From contig OW387136.1 of the NCBI GenBank assembly GCA_936440205.1, positions 49,622,232-49,686,231 of the forward strand: 64,000 bases of DNA. The letters run 5' to 3'. Shown here piece after piece: positions 1-11,250 of this stretch (position 1 is its first letter; each line of letters begins with the position of its first letter). This stretch comes from Lepidonotus clava. Taxonomy: Eukaryota; Annelida; Polychaeta; Phyllodocida; Polynoidae. The notes under the pieces were generated by a model. The model was not told the origin of the DNA. It saw only the letters and a list, made by a program, of their open reading frames with translations, and made no database searches. The position numbers and the translations under genes are program-made.

Positions 1-381
1 GAGGTAATTCATGACACATTTAATGAGTTCAAATCTCTCTATTGATTACTATTCTTGGTTATATCTAACCATTCCTAAGTCACAGGACGATCTCTGGCCC
101 AGGAACACACTTATCTCAGCACTATAAAATCACCAAGCATCAGGAGCAAATTTACTCAACTTAGAATTGAAGCAAACTGCACACTAGATAGTAAAAATAG
201 ATATAAAAAAAATCGGGCAAGACCTAGATTATATCGCGCGACTTTAACAAAGTAGCAGATTGCCAGATACCCTATTACACTAATGCGATATCAACAATAT
301 CATAGGGGTCTACGACATGGCTACGACATGGTCGTATCGCACCCCGTATCGCAACAGATGTTGTGTAGTGGGATACCCACT
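1..381. other. Unassigned AT-rich DNA
   Basis: No gene, array or clear inverted repeat was recognised. A TATA-like stretch (ACTATAAAATC near 121) lacks any supporting coding sequence downstream. Confidence 0.5.
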
Positions 382-390
382 TAAGGGACA

Positions 391-700
391 CCCTATACAT
401 CTAGACTCTTTCTCTTTAAAGAGAAGAGAAAGGTTTCCCCTCTTCCTCTTTAAGAGCAAAGATTCTCCCTGTTATATCTCACATGAGGCTCATAAGGTGA
501 GGTTTTCTTCTTGAAGCATAGAGGTTTAGTATTGATGTATACCACCAGGGGGTGCATATATATCCTCTTTTTCTTGAAGCCAAATCCCTCACCAAATGAG
601 CCAACCATAAGTATACTAGGGAGTGAAAGGTGTGCTTCAAGAGGATGAGGGGAAACATTTCTCATCTCATTCAAGAGAAAGAGTCTAGGTGTATGGGGTG
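391..700. mobile_element. MITE with 9-bp target duplication (Mutator-like?)
   Basis: The ends are inverted: CCCTATACATCTAGACTC at the left matches the reverse complement of GAGTCTAGGTGTATGGGG at the right, and the similarity extends through CTCTTTCTCTT. The direct repeat TAAGGGACA flanks it at 382-390 and 701-709, which fits a target-site duplication. Nine-base duplications are typical of Mutator-like elements, so that superfamily is the best guess. No transposase frame lies inside, so it is non-autonomous. Confidence 0.65.
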
Positions 701-708
701 TAAGGGAC

Positions 709-903
709 AAACCTTTTGTCAGTTAGCATCTGTTTGTAGCTTAGCATCTCAAGAGGACGCTAAGTGACATATGTTTTGTCACTTAGCATCAATTTTGTAG
801 CTTAGCAGCTTGTGCAGCTGCTATCCTACAAAAAGATGCTAAGTGACAAAATTTTATTGGATAGCGTCTGTTTGTAGGATAGCGTCTTAACAAACGCTAG
901 CTT
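709..903. repeat. Hairpin repeat of TTAGCATC modules
   Basis: The sequence can fold on itself. TTTTGTCACTTAGCATC (from about 774) pairs with GATGCTAAGTGACAAAA (ending about 851), centred on AGCAGCTTGTGCAGCTGCT near 806-822. Outside this core, degenerate copies of TAGCATC/TAGCGTC with TTTGTAG spacers continue to both sides. It starts right after the MITE to its left. Probably a small palindromic transposon relic. Confidence 0.5.
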
Positions 904-2530
904 TGATCTGCATTTTTACAAGATCAAAAGACATTTTACTTTTTGATAGTCATAAGCATAAAACCTTAGTAAATAAACATTATTTCTCTTACTCTACATG
1001 ATAGAATAAGGAATCATGTAACTTAAAGCACATTTTGTATGGCCTACTCTACCACATACTCCACAGAGCACAGCCTTGTTTTGTATCTAGAATCTAACAT
1101 AAACTTCATTTGGCTTTTGTGACCTTGAAGGCCATCTTCAAGGTCAAAGGATAAAATGACTTATACTTTTGTCTTAATTCATCATGTTTTAATACTTTTA
1201 AGCATAAAAATAGTATCTATAAGGTCAATATGTACATTAGAAAAATGTTTCAGGAGATTTGAAAAAAATGAGACATTTGTATTCAGTTTTCTTCTATGTC
1301 CATGTTTAAATTGAAGACCAAAGTGCTTGTAGAACTTAATTGGAATATCACAACTCAATTATCTTGACTTTTCCTGAAAGCCAGAAATAGACACAACATT
1401 TTTAGAAATTTGACCTTGATGACCTTGTAGGTGACCTTGAAGGTCAAATTATAAGGTATAACCGTCAGAATCCTAATTTTGGTGATAACTACCCTATTTT
1501 TTAAAAATATATTGGCATGAACAAAGGTAACTTTGAATTGCTTTGTAGTTCACTTTTTGGGACTTGGCAGGTTGACTATGCAATATATATCTTAGTTCTT
1601 TTAACTTGTATTCTTGAAAATGTATGACATTCTTGATATATATGAATGGCCTTGACCTTTTGGAGGTCATTACATCAAGAAATAATATGCCTATGTAAGA
1701 TTACAGCAACATTTTAAAGCTTGAAGAATTTTCTGATATTTTCCATAATTTCTTTCTTTTTTCTTAAATTGTCAAAAAATAGAAAACTGTTCACTTTTAA
1801 TCTGAAATTGCTGTTCTTTTATGGTGTAAACATTGTTGACTATCACTTTCCTTCTTCATTCACTATGATTCATTTAAAGATATGAAATAAACGAGAACAG
1901 TGTAACCTGAGGTTCACTTTTATAACATTTTTCACCCTTTACAGCTTCTTCAAATGACCTTGACCTTGACTTTCATTAATCAAAGGTATCTAGATAATAA
2001 CATAGGCCTAAGATATTGCTTTGTATATGTTTTCTTGAATATTGAATCTATATCACGGACATGGTCAACAAATAGAGGAAAATAGAGCATTTCTGACCTT
2101 GTGACCTTGAGAGGTCAATATCTGACACTAATATTCAAAAGAAAAAATGCCACCAAAACTTTCCTAATACTAGAGGGTCAGAGGAATATATCTAGGTACA
2201 ATTAAGATCAGTTTGAACAAAAACATGCATTTGCTCTTTTTTTGACATAGGCCCCTGGAATAATTGACAAAATGGTCAATCCAAATCCAATCCAACCACA
2301 GCCCAGGTGGCAGACTATGGTAACATTCTTTTTTGGCTGTGTCAAGGCCAGACGTTCCAAGAAATCTAAGCTTATTTGTACCTGCAATAAGCTTGGATTT
2401 CCCATGGAGCGTCAAGGATATAGTATGTGAAAAGTCACGAACAGTTAAACCAAAAATTAAGTAACGTCGAAAAGGTGAATATCTGGCAGAATATCGTGAA
2501 TACACATACAAACTACATACATTCTCTCCA
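904..2530. other. Gene-free AT-rich DNA with AGGTCA half-sites
   Basis: No exon-like frame is seen. Between about 1120 and 2120 there are repeated TGACCTTGA / TCAAGGTCA motifs, e.g. TGACCTTGAAGGTCA near 1432-1446 and TGACCTTGACCTTGAC near 1956-1971. These match the extended nuclear-receptor half-site, but their density also fits a decayed dispersed repeat. The stretch 2130-2530 holds nothing recognised. Confidence 0.45.
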
Positions 2531-3005
2531 GCCTAATTATTCCTTCTGCTACTTGCTCTCTCCATCTCCAACTTCTTCACTCTCTCTCCAATCCTTTTAC
2601 TCCCTCTCCAATCCCCTCACTTTTTTTTCAACCTCTTCTCTCCATCTCCAATCCCCTCACTCTCTTTCCAGCCCCTTCCCTCCCTCTCCAATCCCTCATT
2701 CCATCTCTAACCCTCTCACTCACTCCCCAACCCTTTCCCTCCCCCTCAAACCCCCTTACTACCCCCCCCCCCAAACTCCTCACTCCCTCTCTAGCCCTTT
2801 CATTCCCTCTCAAACCCCCTCACTCCCTTTCCAACCCAACCACTTCCTTCCTCTCCAACCCCCTCACTACCTATCCAACTCCTCACTCCCTCTCCAACTC
2901 GTTCCCTTCCTCTTCAAATCCCTCACTCCCTCTCCAACACTCTCACTCCCTTCCAACCTCATCCAACCCTCTCCAATTCCCTGACTCTCTCCTCCAAAAC
3001 GTCTT
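2531..3005. repeat. Pyrimidine-rich degenerate minisatellite
   Basis: The + strand is almost pure C/T and consists of about 20-bp units close to CTCTCCAATCCCCTCACTCC, repeated over 20 times with much divergence. An open frame of 185 codons across it is a by-product (poly S/P/L) and not a gene. Such purine/pyrimidine strand bias can form triplex DNA. Confidence 0.75.
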
Positions 3006-3553
3006 CACTTTGTCTAGTCCTTCAATCGATACACCCGTCACTACCCTTTCAATGATATTTCCAAACCCTTTTTCTGCCATAACACATCTCCTCTCTACTC
3101 TTCACTGACGTGCCACCCCCTCTCCCCTTTCCTTGCCCCTCCTCCTCTCACCTTCTCCATGTACCTGACTCTAGATGACCTTGACTAGGTCACAAGGTGG
3201 GAGGTTTGACCTCTGACCCCTCGCAGGGGGCCTCCAACTAGTGTCAGGTTGCCATGACATTATTCATAATGACGTAGGGGGCCCGCCGCCTGCCGCCCGA
3301 CGTAAAATCACTGCCTGGGTGACTGGGTAATAGCCCGACGCCTTTAGGCCGAGGGCGATAGGGTCAGACGGCCGTCAGAGGACGATTACCCTCCCTGGTC
3401 AGTGACCTCACTCAATATATCTGCCGTCAGACCTGGGACAGGATCGGGTTTTGGACTTTCGACAGGGGGCTGAATTAGAACGGACATACATATGGATGTA
3501 GACCTTTCCGCCAATCCTACATCAGACAGGTTCATTCCATAGTGTAATACCCA
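3006..3553. other. Pyrimidine tail, then GC-rich island
   Basis: Up to about 3160 the C/T bias continues. From about 3265 to 3460 the DNA is GC- and CpG-rich, with GACGTAAAATCACTGCCTG near 3299; a similar GACGTAAAATCACCTCCTG occurs near 42626. No open frame with recognisable content. Possible regulatory island. Confidence 0.35.
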
Positions 3554-4145
3554 CCCAGCCAAGGCGTGACGTAACGGTCATGTTATGCGACCACACTTTT
3601 TTGGTTTGTCTGCTACTAACTAAAATGACATGTAACTGTTGCATTATTTTTCTGTGAGGTTGTGACCTCACCAAAACAGAATGTTATTATAATGTTCTGG
3701 TGAGGTTAGGTCAAGATCAAATTAAAATAGAATGTCATTGTGACATTCTGATTAGGTGAGGTCTAGACCTGACTTAAACAGAACATTGTTGTCACCTCCT
3801 GACCAGAGAAGGCCCCAACCTTACCTAAACAAAACGTTATTGTGATGTTCTGATTATGTCAGGTTTTAACCTTACCTAAACAAAAGGTTACTGTAACCAT
3901 CTTTGCGACATCCTCATTCAGTAAGGTCTCAACCACACCTAAACAGAATGTTATTGTGACATTCTTATTAAGTCTTAGCCTTATAAATAATATGACAAGA
4001 ACGTTGTCAGAACGTTGCAACAGTTGGTTGCAGCGACGTAATTGGGAGTCATCAAAAGAATGTCGCTGTAACCTAACAGTGTGACGTAACAAGAACCAAT
4101 CCAGAACGTTATTAGAACGTTATCAGAACGTCATATCCATGGCTG
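3554..4145. mobile_element. MITE, CCCAGCCAAGG long variant
   Basis: Termini CCCAGCCAAGG (left) and CCATGGCTGGG (right) are inverted. The interior is built of repeated motifs such as AACGTTATTATAA, GAACGTTATCAGAACG and GTGAGGTT. It is a longer relative (~590 bp) of the ~365-bp CCCAGGCAAGC family found many times in this window. Non-coding. Confidence 0.65.
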
Positions 4146-4470
4146 GGCAAGGCAATAGTGACCATTTGTTTTGGTTTATATTTTTGGTTATATTATTATG
4201 TTGCTTAAGGCCCTATTGACTGCCAAGGTGATATCAAGACAAATGAAATCTGACAAATGAAATGCCCTTTTGGCCACGTTCTACTGGCCTATTAGCAGTG
4301 GTGATCTAAATGAGCTTTTACATGAATTCCCTTTCGATGAGCTAGGGGAGAAATACATAAACAATAACTAATAATCTGACAATCAGAAACTGTGAAATTA
4401 CAGCCTGCAAAAAATAGCTATCTTACACATATCTCGACAGTTTATTGATATTAGGTACACTTCATAGTGT
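4146..4470. other. Unassigned AT-rich DNA
   Basis: Spacer between two copies of the same MITE family; nothing recognised. Confidence 0.4.
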
Positions 4471-4625
4471 ACCCAGGTGGAGGTGTTACATTATAATAAT
4501 GTCACAGCAACGTTCTAGTTCGGTTCTTGTTCCTTTTTAAATGGGACCTAATAAAGTTGCTGCAACAAACTGCTGTGATGTTGCACTGTGATGTTGTAAT
4601 AACATTCTGGTTATGTTCTTCAATC

Positions 4626-5862
4626 TTTTTTTTTTGTCTTTGAATATTTTATTTCAACTGGGAGATACAATTTAGCCATTGGCCATTTTTCGTTGTTTCC
4701 CAGCATAAACATCTAAATATAACATGGGAAATCTAAATGACATATTGACATTGTGGTACAAATACAATTTAATAAGACAATTATTAAATTTAAAGACATA
4801 ACAATTACTAAACAATTTAGATTCATAAAGCCATAATTAAAAGAAAATATAACAATAAGGTATGTACAAATTAAAATGAATAAGTAATAAGGCACTACTT
4901 GAGAATTGGGTTGACTTAGACACAATACATAGTAGTCAATTTAGGTCAATTACACATATAACACTGGGTAGGAGAAAGACTGACCAACTGTTTAATCTAA
5001 ATCAAATCAACAACTATAGGTATTGTATCTGTTAGTTTCTTTTTCTGATATGATTTAAAATTACTATATGTCAGAATATTGCATTCAAAAGGAGGTAAAT
5101 TGTTCCAATATAAAGCTCCCTGATAGAGAATGCTTCTCTCAAAGGCTGCATTGTTAGGAAACATTTCTAACATGATAGGCCCATCAAAATTCCGCAAATC
5201 TCTGTCCATGGGTCTTAAATAATATTCATTTCTACTCCTAGCATATACAAAATTTATCAGATGACATTCTCTTCTATTTGCAAGAAAAGGAATCTTACAT
5301 CTAGCATGTAATAGATCAACATTATGTCGACTATCAGCCCTCAAACAAATCCTTAAAGCCCTGTTTTGTAATTTTTGTAATTTATCTAATTGTCTTAAAT
5401 ATGTCTTATTATAGAATATATCACCGTAGTCAAAATTTGGCAAAATTTTTGATTTATAAATTGTGATGGCTTGGTCGGTTGAGATTAGAGGGCGGATTTT
5501 CGTCAACACATACAATTTATGTGAAACTAAGCGATGACATTCAATAGCGTGTGATTCAAAATTTAATTTACAATCAAGTTTGACACCAAGGTAATTAAAC
5601 ATATGTACATATTGTAACAAATCATCTCCTAAGAGCAAGTCATAATATCTCAGTCGCTTCAATAAACTCTTAGTGCCAAAAACCATTGTTTTTGTCTTTT
5701 TTGTATTAATAGTCAGTTGGTTTCTCTGACACCAAGAGTATATATTTGCAAGGTCTTTAGTAATACAGAAGTGGGATATCAATTCATTATCATTGCTAGA
5801 ATAGATTACGGTGTCATCTGCATACAACTTGACAGATGATGATTTATTACTTGGTCTAGGTC
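4626..5862 (-). mobile_element. 5'-truncated LINE (non-LTR retrotransposon)
   Basis: Read on the - strand it contains the C-terminal half of a reverse transcriptase, a 3'UTR and a poly(A) tail (the T run at 4626-4635 on the + strand, preceded in element sense by an A-rich end). The 5' end is lost just upstream of the YADD motif, the usual result of incomplete target-primed reverse transcription. It lies inside a MITE copy, so it is younger than that MITE. The clade could be Jockey/CR1/L2-like; the fragment is too short to say. Confidence 0.8.
4997..5862 (-). pseudogene. LINE reverse transcriptase, C-terminal fragment
   Basis: An open frame of 276 codons from the ATG at 5827 (and about a dozen more codons upstream, SNKSSSVKLYADDTV) encodes the end of a non-LTR reverse transcriptase. 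The catalytic YADD motif is at its start (YADDTVIY). Downstream come the thumb motifs (NQLTINTKKTKTMVFG, VHMFNYLGVKLD), the region KILPNFDYGD, and the conserved C-terminal ALYWNNLPP typical of these LINEs. Fingers and most of the palm are missing, as is any endonuclease, so it cannot be an active enzyme. The remaining frame has no stop, which suggests a fairly young insertion. Confidence 0.85.
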
Positions 5863-5979
5863 ATTATTGAAACAGAAAATAGCCTAAACGGAATGTTCTT
5901 ATAACATTGCTTTTGTCCTAGCCCCACCAAAGTATAATGTTATAATAACGTTCAGATTTGCTGAGGTTTCAACCTCACC

Positions 5980-6375
5980 ATCAATTGTATACTTTCGCAA
6001 TAATAAGGAGATTTCTGAGTGAAAAAACTGCAGAACAATTATTCAAAACTATGATATTACCCCATTTTGATTATGTTGATTTCAATATTGATTCGGGGTT
6101 ACAAAGCAAAATTGATAGAATTGATAGACTATTCCGGCGAGGTATCAGGAAAATAGAAAATTGTTTTGACTATGAAAACTGGGCTGACAAAACGAGTTTG
6201 TTAAACAAATATAAACTATCTAGTCCCTCAAATAGGAGAACTCAGCATTTATTAACTATTATGTAGAGGAATTTCTCATTGGAACAATTTGCCTGAAATG
6301 CTGCAACGTGCAACCACGAAAGAAAAGTTCAAATCAGAACTAAAAAGGTTTATGGTCAGTAATAATTGCAAATAG
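5980..6375 (+). pseudogene. LINE reverse transcriptase end, frameshifted
   Basis: Residues FKTMILPHFDYVD match the conserved 'LPxFDYxD' step of LINE reverse transcriptases, and HWNNLPEMLQ followed by KEKFKSELKRFM matches the usual 'WNxLP' C-terminus. The first part ends at a stop at 6264-6266, while the WNNLP part is read in another frame and ends at TAG 6373-6375. So one frameshift lies between about 6240 and 6270. YADD and everything upstream are absent. Dead copy. Confidence 0.7.
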
Positions 6376-6625
6376 GTATGTATATATATTGATGACAATA
6401 TAATGGACAATTGGACAATTGCGGTGCTTACTGCATTTACAAGTGGACATAATATAGTTTTATTACATACTCAACATTATGAAAGGCACCTCATATTCAT
6501 TGTATATCTATCTACCATCCTATGTCACACTGTAAATATCTCATTGTATTTTGTTTTTGCTTTTTGTACCACTGGAAGATGTTATGTATTCGTGGGAAGT
6601 GGACAAATAGAAAACAAAATTACGT
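5980..6625 (+). mobile_element. Second 5'-truncated LINE fragment
   Basis: This + strand fragment sits in the same MITE as the LINE next to it, in the opposite orientation. It holds a reverse-transcriptase C-terminus (5980-6375) followed by about 250 bp of AT-rich 3'UTR. MITE sequence resumes near 6630. The protein differs strongly from the neighbour, so it is another LINE family or a much older copy. Confidence 0.6.
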
Positions 6626-6710
6626 AATTGCTATATGACATCTTAGTAAGTAACAAACTGACAAAAATGTATGGTTGCAGAACGTTTCTGTTACGTCGCA
6701 GGCTGGCTGG

Positions 6711-7225
6711 AGTATACTATCTATTGGACTCTATTCAAGATTTTTTATACTATAAACCAGTGCTCCTGCTTAAAGCATGCGGAAAAGCAAATATATTTCT
6801 ATTAAAAGAATTGGTAGTCTTGCACAACGTAGACTTTGTGACCTTGACGTTTATTGTAGACCTGTGATTTATAGAATTATATTCATGAACTGTATTACCT
6901 CCCATCCCTTCCCCAGCACCATTCCCCAAAAAGAAAAAGTGGAAAAAAAGAAAACTCCCCCAAAAAGGGTCTTTAGAGAGTCCGTCCCCATCCGGCAGTC
7001 CCAGGCAGACTGCCCCCATTGGCCCCACCACCGGCTCACAGACATGTCATGTCCTGGGTAAAAAAGAGAAAACGAGGAGCAAGGGATGCGAAATTGGCTG
7101 GAGAGCAGTGACTTGGGCTGAAAGAGATTGGATCTGCCGCGGGCGATTACCCAGTAAGTGTATACAGCACTGGGCTGTTAGGCCACCTGGGCAGGCTCCG
7201 CTTAAAGGGTGGGGGCCAGGGATAA
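6711..7225. other. Unassigned intergenic DNA
   Basis: No conserved frame or array. Short open frames on both strands here have no recognisable domains and overlap one another. Confidence 0.4.
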
Positions 7226-7591
7226 CCCAGGCAAGCAGCGACATAACGGGCACGTTCTGCGGCCTTACTGTTTTGGTCAGTCAGTTACTTGGTTAATTTT
7301 CACGTAACAGTTCTGTTAATTAGGCTAGGTTGAGACTCACCAAAACAGAGTGATATGATGATATTATGTTTTGGTGATGTTGGAACTTTAATTTACTAAT
7401 GCATAATAGTGTAACTACGTTATCTTTATGTGAAGGAATGTAACCGGAATGTAACAATGTCACAATACAACGACACAATGATAGGTTCTAGATATATTAT
7501 TGGTTGCCATCAAAATGGAATAACAAAAGCCAAATCAGAACTATAAAGAACATTACTGCAACATTACAATAACGTTGCATGTTTGCCTGGG
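7226..7591. mobile_element. MITE, CCCAGGCAAGC family
   Basis: It starts CCCAGGCAAGCAGCGACATA and ends GCATGTTTGCCTGGG. Both sides carry TAA (GATAA before, TAAG after), compatible with a 3-bp TWA duplication as made by Harbinger transposases. The interior carries ACAATAACGTTGC motifs. About 366 bp, non-coding. Confidence 0.75.
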
Positions 7592-8199
7592 TAAGACCAG
7601 GTCGAGGTGGTCACTAAGACAAGGCAGAGACGTACTGACCAGTCAGGTTCCGCTAGCTTGTCTTTTTAGGAACATTTTATTTGGAGGCTTATAGATAGCG
7701 AAAGACATTATTTTTCAACTAAACCTATTACAAAACTGAAATCATATTTGACATCCGAAATCATGACCCGGATTCTGCGAACTAGGACAGATTCAACTGT
7801 AAACGTACTTTATTCAGGGGAATTTAGGAACTGTGACCTCATGATTTCCACCAAAATTAATCTCATCTTACAAAAAGTAGAAATTGCCAGTATTAACAAC
7901 GACTTTGTAGGTAAGCTACACTTTTTTTGTTATTAACGCAAAAATATGTCCACCCGATGTCCAATACAACTATGTTATTTCTACCGTCCAACTAAATTTA
8001 ATTGACGGGAAAATATCTCTGTTCAGGGAAGGTCCCAGGCCCATACAAAACCCCTCTCCGTATGGCAGTACCCGCTCCCTGTATCCGTGGGCCCAGTCGC
8101 TACTATTCATTTATTCACCCTTTTTGTCCCAGAGATCGAACCTGTGGCCCCTGGAGGCTTTGTTTCCCTTTATTTGCCTCTTATTTACCGGGCGAATTC
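7592..8199. other. Unassigned DNA
   Basis: Nothing recognised. Small open frames exist, but none has a domain, start context or splice pattern that supports a gene. Confidence 0.4.
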
Positions 8200-8464
8200 C
8201 GCCATTTGGGCGGGATCCAAGGCGACGGGGAGCCGGTCCCGGTTCAGGGCGGGTTCGAGTTTCCCGCCCGGCGCACGCCGACAGCTCCTATTACTACCGG
8301 CGCTTAATTAAATCAGTCAATGAGACGCGGCGCGCGTGAGCGGCCATAGTCGAACCGCCCGTCCACCGCCAGGGGCCGCCACTGTCTGGTCAGCCGCCGG
8401 AAGTCGGCGGGGGAGACGATGGTGACGGCCGGGAGGGACGCCCGGCGTCCGCCACAGACGCTGG
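8200..8464. promoter_or_regulatory. GC/CpG-rich island with TTAATTAA site
   Basis: Strongly GC-rich, CpG-dense and not part of a repeat family I recognise. At about 8302-8330 it has CGCTTAATTAAATCAGTCAA, a palindromic homeodomain-type TTAATTAA core next to ATCA/TCAATGA. The open frames here look like side effects of GC content. Candidate cis-regulatory or conserved non-coding element; function is inference. Confidence 0.3.
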
Positions 8465-8465
8465 G

Positions 8466-8850
8466 TGCATAAAAGGTGGTCAATGACCACCCATATGTTA
8501 GTCTGGGTATAGGCCTTTTGTAGATAACGTCCTTAACAGTAGGGAAGGGCCGCCAATATGTTAGTCTGGGTTTAGTCCTTTTGTAAATAGCGTCCTTAAA
8601 AGTGGGGAACTGACTGCCCATATGTAAGTCTGGTTATAGGCCTTTTGTAGATAACGTCCTTAAAGGTGGGGAATGACCCCCATACATTAGTCTGGGTATA
8701 GGCCTTTTGTAGATAACGTCCTTAAAGATGGAAAATGACCAATACGTTAGTCTGGGTATAGGCCTTTTGTAGACAACGTCCTTAAAGGTGGGCAATGACC
8801 ACTCATACGCTAGTCTGGGTATAGGCCTTTTGTATAGATAATGCCTTTAT
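8466..8850 (+). repeat. ~62-bp tandem repeat, six copies
   Basis: Each unit contains GTTAGTCTGGGTATAGGCC, then TTTTGTAGATAACGTCCTTA and a GGTGGGGAATGACC tail. Units begin near 8490, 8555, 8620, 8685, 8742 and 8806, with 80-95% visible identity. It abuts the GC-rich island to its left. Confidence 0.85.
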
Positions 8851-9044
8851 GTGTGGTCCAATATCTTCCCATTCATAAGTATTGGAGAAAAGCTTTCGAT
8901 TAGCACTTGTTCAACGAAAGTGATAGTAATTAATATTGCCTGTGGCCTTATCCCTATTTCTTTATACTACTACGTGTATTCTGCTTTATGATTAATACTA
9001 GGTAGTAATGAACAAAACTGAAGCAGCCACCATGCAAGCTGGTA

Positions 9045-9137
9045 TATTTTACACACACGCCCACCCACACCCCAACACATACCCACACACACACCAACAC
9101 ACACACACCAACACACACACACCAACACACACACACC

Positions 9138-9207
<70 letters not shown>

Positions 9208-9212
9208 ACACA
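9045..9212 (+). repeat. (CA)n microsatellite
   Basis: Imperfect ACACACACCAAC units lead into a pure (AC)n run at about 9137-9207. Open frames of poly-CV / HT residues here are artefacts. Confidence 0.95.
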
Positions 9213-10435
9213 GATATCAATAACAAAATGATCTGATCACCAAACAAGAAATCCGTGGCAGCATCTACCCAGGCTCTATGACGATAATGTGAGCTCGGCC
9301 TAGCAGCCTATTCACAGTCTTCACATTGTCTAAATAGATCCATTTATTACACCTTATCATCCACTATAAATTGCCAGATTGCTGAGATTTTCTCTATTCA
9401 TTATATGCCGAAATCAGATATATTCCACTGAGAGAATCTTTCATAATGAATGATTTAGTCCCGGCAATGATCGTTTTTCTATATATGTGGCCTGATTGCA
9501 AACCCATGACCGATTGGTGATATGAAAAACATGGACTGTGTTAAACTTTACAACTATTTACTCTACCCACCTCTTGTGCTACTCCTTTGTGTAGAGTGGT
9601 CGGGTTTGTTCACTGCGTTCCTTGCACACAAATTTACAAATGGCATTTTTTGTGTGTAATCAACTTCAGCTAACTATTTCAAAAATAATTCTAAAGAAAA
9701 AAAGGGAAAATGTCTAGGTATTATTGAGATATTAAAAGAAAATTAAATTTGGGAATTCAAAATTGTTAACCCTACCCCCCCCCCCCTTTTTTTTTTTTTC
9801 GTTACACAGGTTTCAGCTTTTTCTTTTTATTTCATTTTAACCCGATCTACAGACGATTCTATGCCTTGACAGACCACCCCAACCTTTACCTGGCCTTTAG
9901 CAATATTATGAAACTCTTTACTATATAGAATTGTATTGAAATAGTCTTTTGTATTTCCGACGCCAAGCAGCTATTGGTTGGACTTCGGTTCACTTTTATT
10001 GTAATTTAATAACATAAACTCACTAGTACCTTAGTTAAGTTTACTCTCCTTAAAGACGTTTTTATGAGTTCACAATTCAAAATCAGAACAACATGCCACC
10101 AACCCAAGAACACCATGCATGTCATGAACCGTTTCAGTATAAAGATTCGAGACAGTATTACACTTGTACAAATTACGTGACCTTTCCCTATAGAAGTCTA
10201 GTCCCGTTTTCTACATTCAAACGCCTTGTCCGCGACAGAAGCATTTGAGTGGAAGGAGACTGCATTAGGCAGGTATAGGCAGCCTACAAGGTCGGAATGT
10301 CATTGTGTCTAAGTACAGAGACAAACTATTGTCTGGATCATACACACGTGCAGACAAGTTCGCGTGACCAGATTAACTGCACATTTGATGAAAAGCTTTA
10401 AACAACTCCACTGAAAGACCCTATGAATAAATCGC
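9213..10435. other. Unassigned AT-rich DNA
   Basis: Contains a C run followed by a T run at about 9774-9800. No gene, hairpin or array was seen in the remaining ~1.2 kb. Confidence 0.4.
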
Positions 10436-10495
10436 ACTGGCGGATCCAGTATTTCGAAAAAAGGGGGCCGCGCTATTGGAAATTGTTTTCCTTAA
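10436..10495 (+). mobile_element. GGCGGATCCAG-type repeat fragment
   Basis: CTGGCGGATCCAGTATTTCG followed by AAAAAAGGGGGCCGCGC matches the terminus seen at 21307-21464 (CAGGGGCGGATCCAGG) and 33119 (CAGAGGCAGATCCAGGATTT). Only one end is visible here. Confidence 0.45.
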
Positions 10496-10977
10496 TTACC
10501 TCTTGGCCGAATTTTACATTAAAAAAGAGAGAATTGACAAGGACACAATTTATATGCAGTCTGGTATACAATGTACCTCTATCGAACATATGAGTAATTG
10601 ATACTCCTGAGTTTAGCACAGTTATAGGAACATGATATTTCAACCGAAGAAGTGTTTTTTACTCCATTATTTGATACTTTCCCAGAAGCTAATCAAGGAC
10701 TCAGATTTTTGTATTTCTGTAGGTAATAGACCCCATAATATTGCTCCTCGCCACAAAGGGTAGTGTTAGAAAGTCTCAGTTCTAGGATTCTTCAGTTTAA
10801 AGACAATTCTCATGTCTCTATGAGTTCAAACCTTAATAGGAATTTCAATATACATGAACTCTTGCTGCACTTGAACATGAGTTGCAATAGTATGAGGTCA
10901 CCTCTTTTACACATATAATCAGTTTTACATTCCTAGTGCAGGATATCAGTACTGATCATCAACTGCATGGTGAATAA
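10496..10977. other. Unassigned AT-rich DNA
   Basis: No feature recognised before the LINE relic that follows. Confidence 0.35.
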
Positions 10978-11250
10978 TGTTATAAGAGCCCATTCTATGT
11001 TGGAACGGAACTATGGAACACCTTACCGTTTACTGTACAGTGTGCTGAAGATATATCTATGTTCAAATCGTCTCTTAAAATGTCAAATAGGAAATATGTT
11101 GATCTGTTACACTGATTTAATTGATGTACAATAATGGATATGGATTGATAAGTTGATGTTGAAATTTTATGAATTCTTTCATTTTACTATCTTCGGGAAG
11201 ATCAGGGGAAACCCTGAAGTTGATTTTGAAAATAAAAAAACAAAACAAAA
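10978..11250 (+). mobile_element. LINE 3' end relic
   Basis: Positions 10978-11115 encode, in one frame, YKSPFYVGTELWNTLPF and the following FKSSLK..., ending at TGA 11113-11115. This is the 'WNxLP' C-terminus of a LINE reverse transcriptase. It is followed by a 3'UTR and the tail AGGGGAAACCCTGAAG then an A-rich run (11210-11250). The tail resembles those at 40380-40420 and 45140-45185. More than 90% of the element is missing. Confidence 0.65.

Larger units (their letters stand above)
4471..6710. mobile_element. MITE copy split by two LINE fragments
   Basis: The left part (about 4471-4625) shows TTACATTATAATAATGTCAC and ends in GGTTATGTTCTTCAATC. A middle part (about 5865-5980) carries AATGTTATAATAACGTTCAG, and the right end (about 6640-6710) reads GCAGAACGTTTCTGTTACGTC then GCAGGCTGGCTGG. 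These pieces match intact family members (e.g. 61767-62128) in order, so one MITE was interrupted twice. The left terminus is diverged and its exact base is uncertain. Confidence 0.5.

Noticed and set aside
2427-2984. 185-codon + strand open frame
   Set aside because: It runs through a pyrimidine-rich minisatellite and translates to S/P/L repeats; no start context, domain or splicing.
8954-9247. Open frames of V/C or H/T residues
   Set aside because: Translations of the (CA)n microsatellite.
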